Source: an uncultured Planctomycetia bacterium (GTDB taxonomy: Bacteria > Planctomycetota > Phycisphaerae > FEN-1346 > JAACEH01). Taken from it: a stretch of DNA of 43,586 nt. The notes under the pieces are model-generated. The model saw nothing but the letters and a program-made list of their open reading frames with translations. It was not told the DNA's origin and did not search any database. How positions within the stretch are numbered: position 1 is the first letter of the stretch; the number at the start of each line of letters is the position of its first letter. Of the stretch, positions 43,504 to 43,586 are shown one piece after another. The stretch covers positions 1-43,586 of the forward strand of contig CAIYVX010000046.1 in NCBI GenBank assembly GCA_903929765.1. The letters are read 5' to 3'. The position numbers were made by a program, and so were the translations under genes.

Positions 43504-43586
43504 TTAGGCGTTCTCCGATTCTGTTATGGTCAGATAAACTTTTCCCGTTTCCCATTCTTCGCTTTGTTCCATCAGCACGGCGGTCA
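43504..43586 (-). mobile_element. IS256-family transposase, C-terminal end running off the window
   Basis: Minus-strand frame entering at the right edge reads TAVLMEQSEEWETGKVYLT and a short tail to a TAA at 43506-43504. The EQSEEWETG.VYL block is the typical end of mutator/IS256-type transposases. Only 26 residues are present. The element's inverted terminal repeat should lie between about 43400 and 43500, but I could not identify it. A contig ending inside a multicopy IS is a common assembly outcome. Confidence 0.72.

Overview
The window is 43.6 kb of mostly GC-rich bacterial DNA with tightly packed genes and recognisable sigma70-type promoters (TTGACA / TATAAT-like pairs). Gene content suggests a Planctomycetota-like bacterium, perhaps near Phycisphaerae. 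The clues are a TsaC/low-molecular-weight phosphatase fusion, an excisionase-type HTH fused to a receiver, IS66 and IS256 remnants, many intergenic hairpin repeats, a possible PEP-CTERM-like secreted protein and an inositol-lipid gene pair. This placement is inference, because no rRNA or marker phylogeny is available here. Both edges look like natural contig breaks. The left edge cuts a gene just after its start codon, and the right edge cuts an IS256-family transposase.

Layout: 1-1.4 kb is an accessory zone. It holds an AT-rich gene for a secreted protein between two inverted copies of a GAATTCCGGGGACACC motif, followed by an IS66 transposase remnant. 1.5-9.2 kb holds housekeeping genes: tsaC-phosphatase and rpiB; then, on the minus strand, ktrA/trkA, hisI, recG, a LysM lipoprotein, a CDP-alcohol phosphatidyltransferase and inositol-1-phosphate synthase. 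9.5-11 kb is a secreted protein of unknown function. 11.5-16.3 kb is a signalling cluster: HTH-receiver, HDOD-GAF-histidine kinase, a small membrane protein, and a receiver protein with a degenerate HD-GYP-like domain. 16.5-22.4 kb has a thioredoxin-fold protein, uvrA, and an HDOD-GGDEF protein with a structured leader. 22.4-24.7 kb has an ArsP/DUF318-like permease with a small thioredoxin, and a small exported protein. 24.9-28.9 kb has a methyltransferase and a UbiA prenyltransferase running into a convergent radical SAM/SPASM gene, which is coupled to two paralogous membrane proteins. 29-32.2 kb is an overlapping three-gene operon: 2-hydroxyacyl-CoA dehydratase-like, UPF0104/LPG-synthase-like membrane protein, and PHP domain. 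32.3-33.7 kb holds a PilZ protein and an ogt-like methyltransferase, bounded by three copies of one hairpin repeat. 33.9-40.9 kb has tRNA-Arg(ACG), tadA, recQ, a B12-binding radical SAM gene, a beta-propeller lipoprotein, a DUF2085 protein and a zinc-ribbon protein. 41-42.7 kb is a minus-strand umuDC operon, followed by tRNA-Ser(CGA) and the transposase fragment.

Themes: c-di-GMP and two-component signalling recurs (GGDEF, PilZ, HDOD, degenerate HD-GYP). DNA repair is well represented (recG, uvrA, ogt, recQ, umuDC). The most notable observations are: (i) tRNA-Arg(ACG) 23 bp upstream of tadA, the enzyme that edits that tRNA; (ii) a structured palindromic repeat present in an intergenic region and also inside recQ as in-frame codons, with covarying stem bases; (iii) an apparently leaderless umuD with three 13-bp direct repeats upstream; (iv) a hairpin that would sequester the Shine-Dalgarno sequence of the gene cut off at the left edge; and (v) the AT-rich insert bracketed by inverted motifs.
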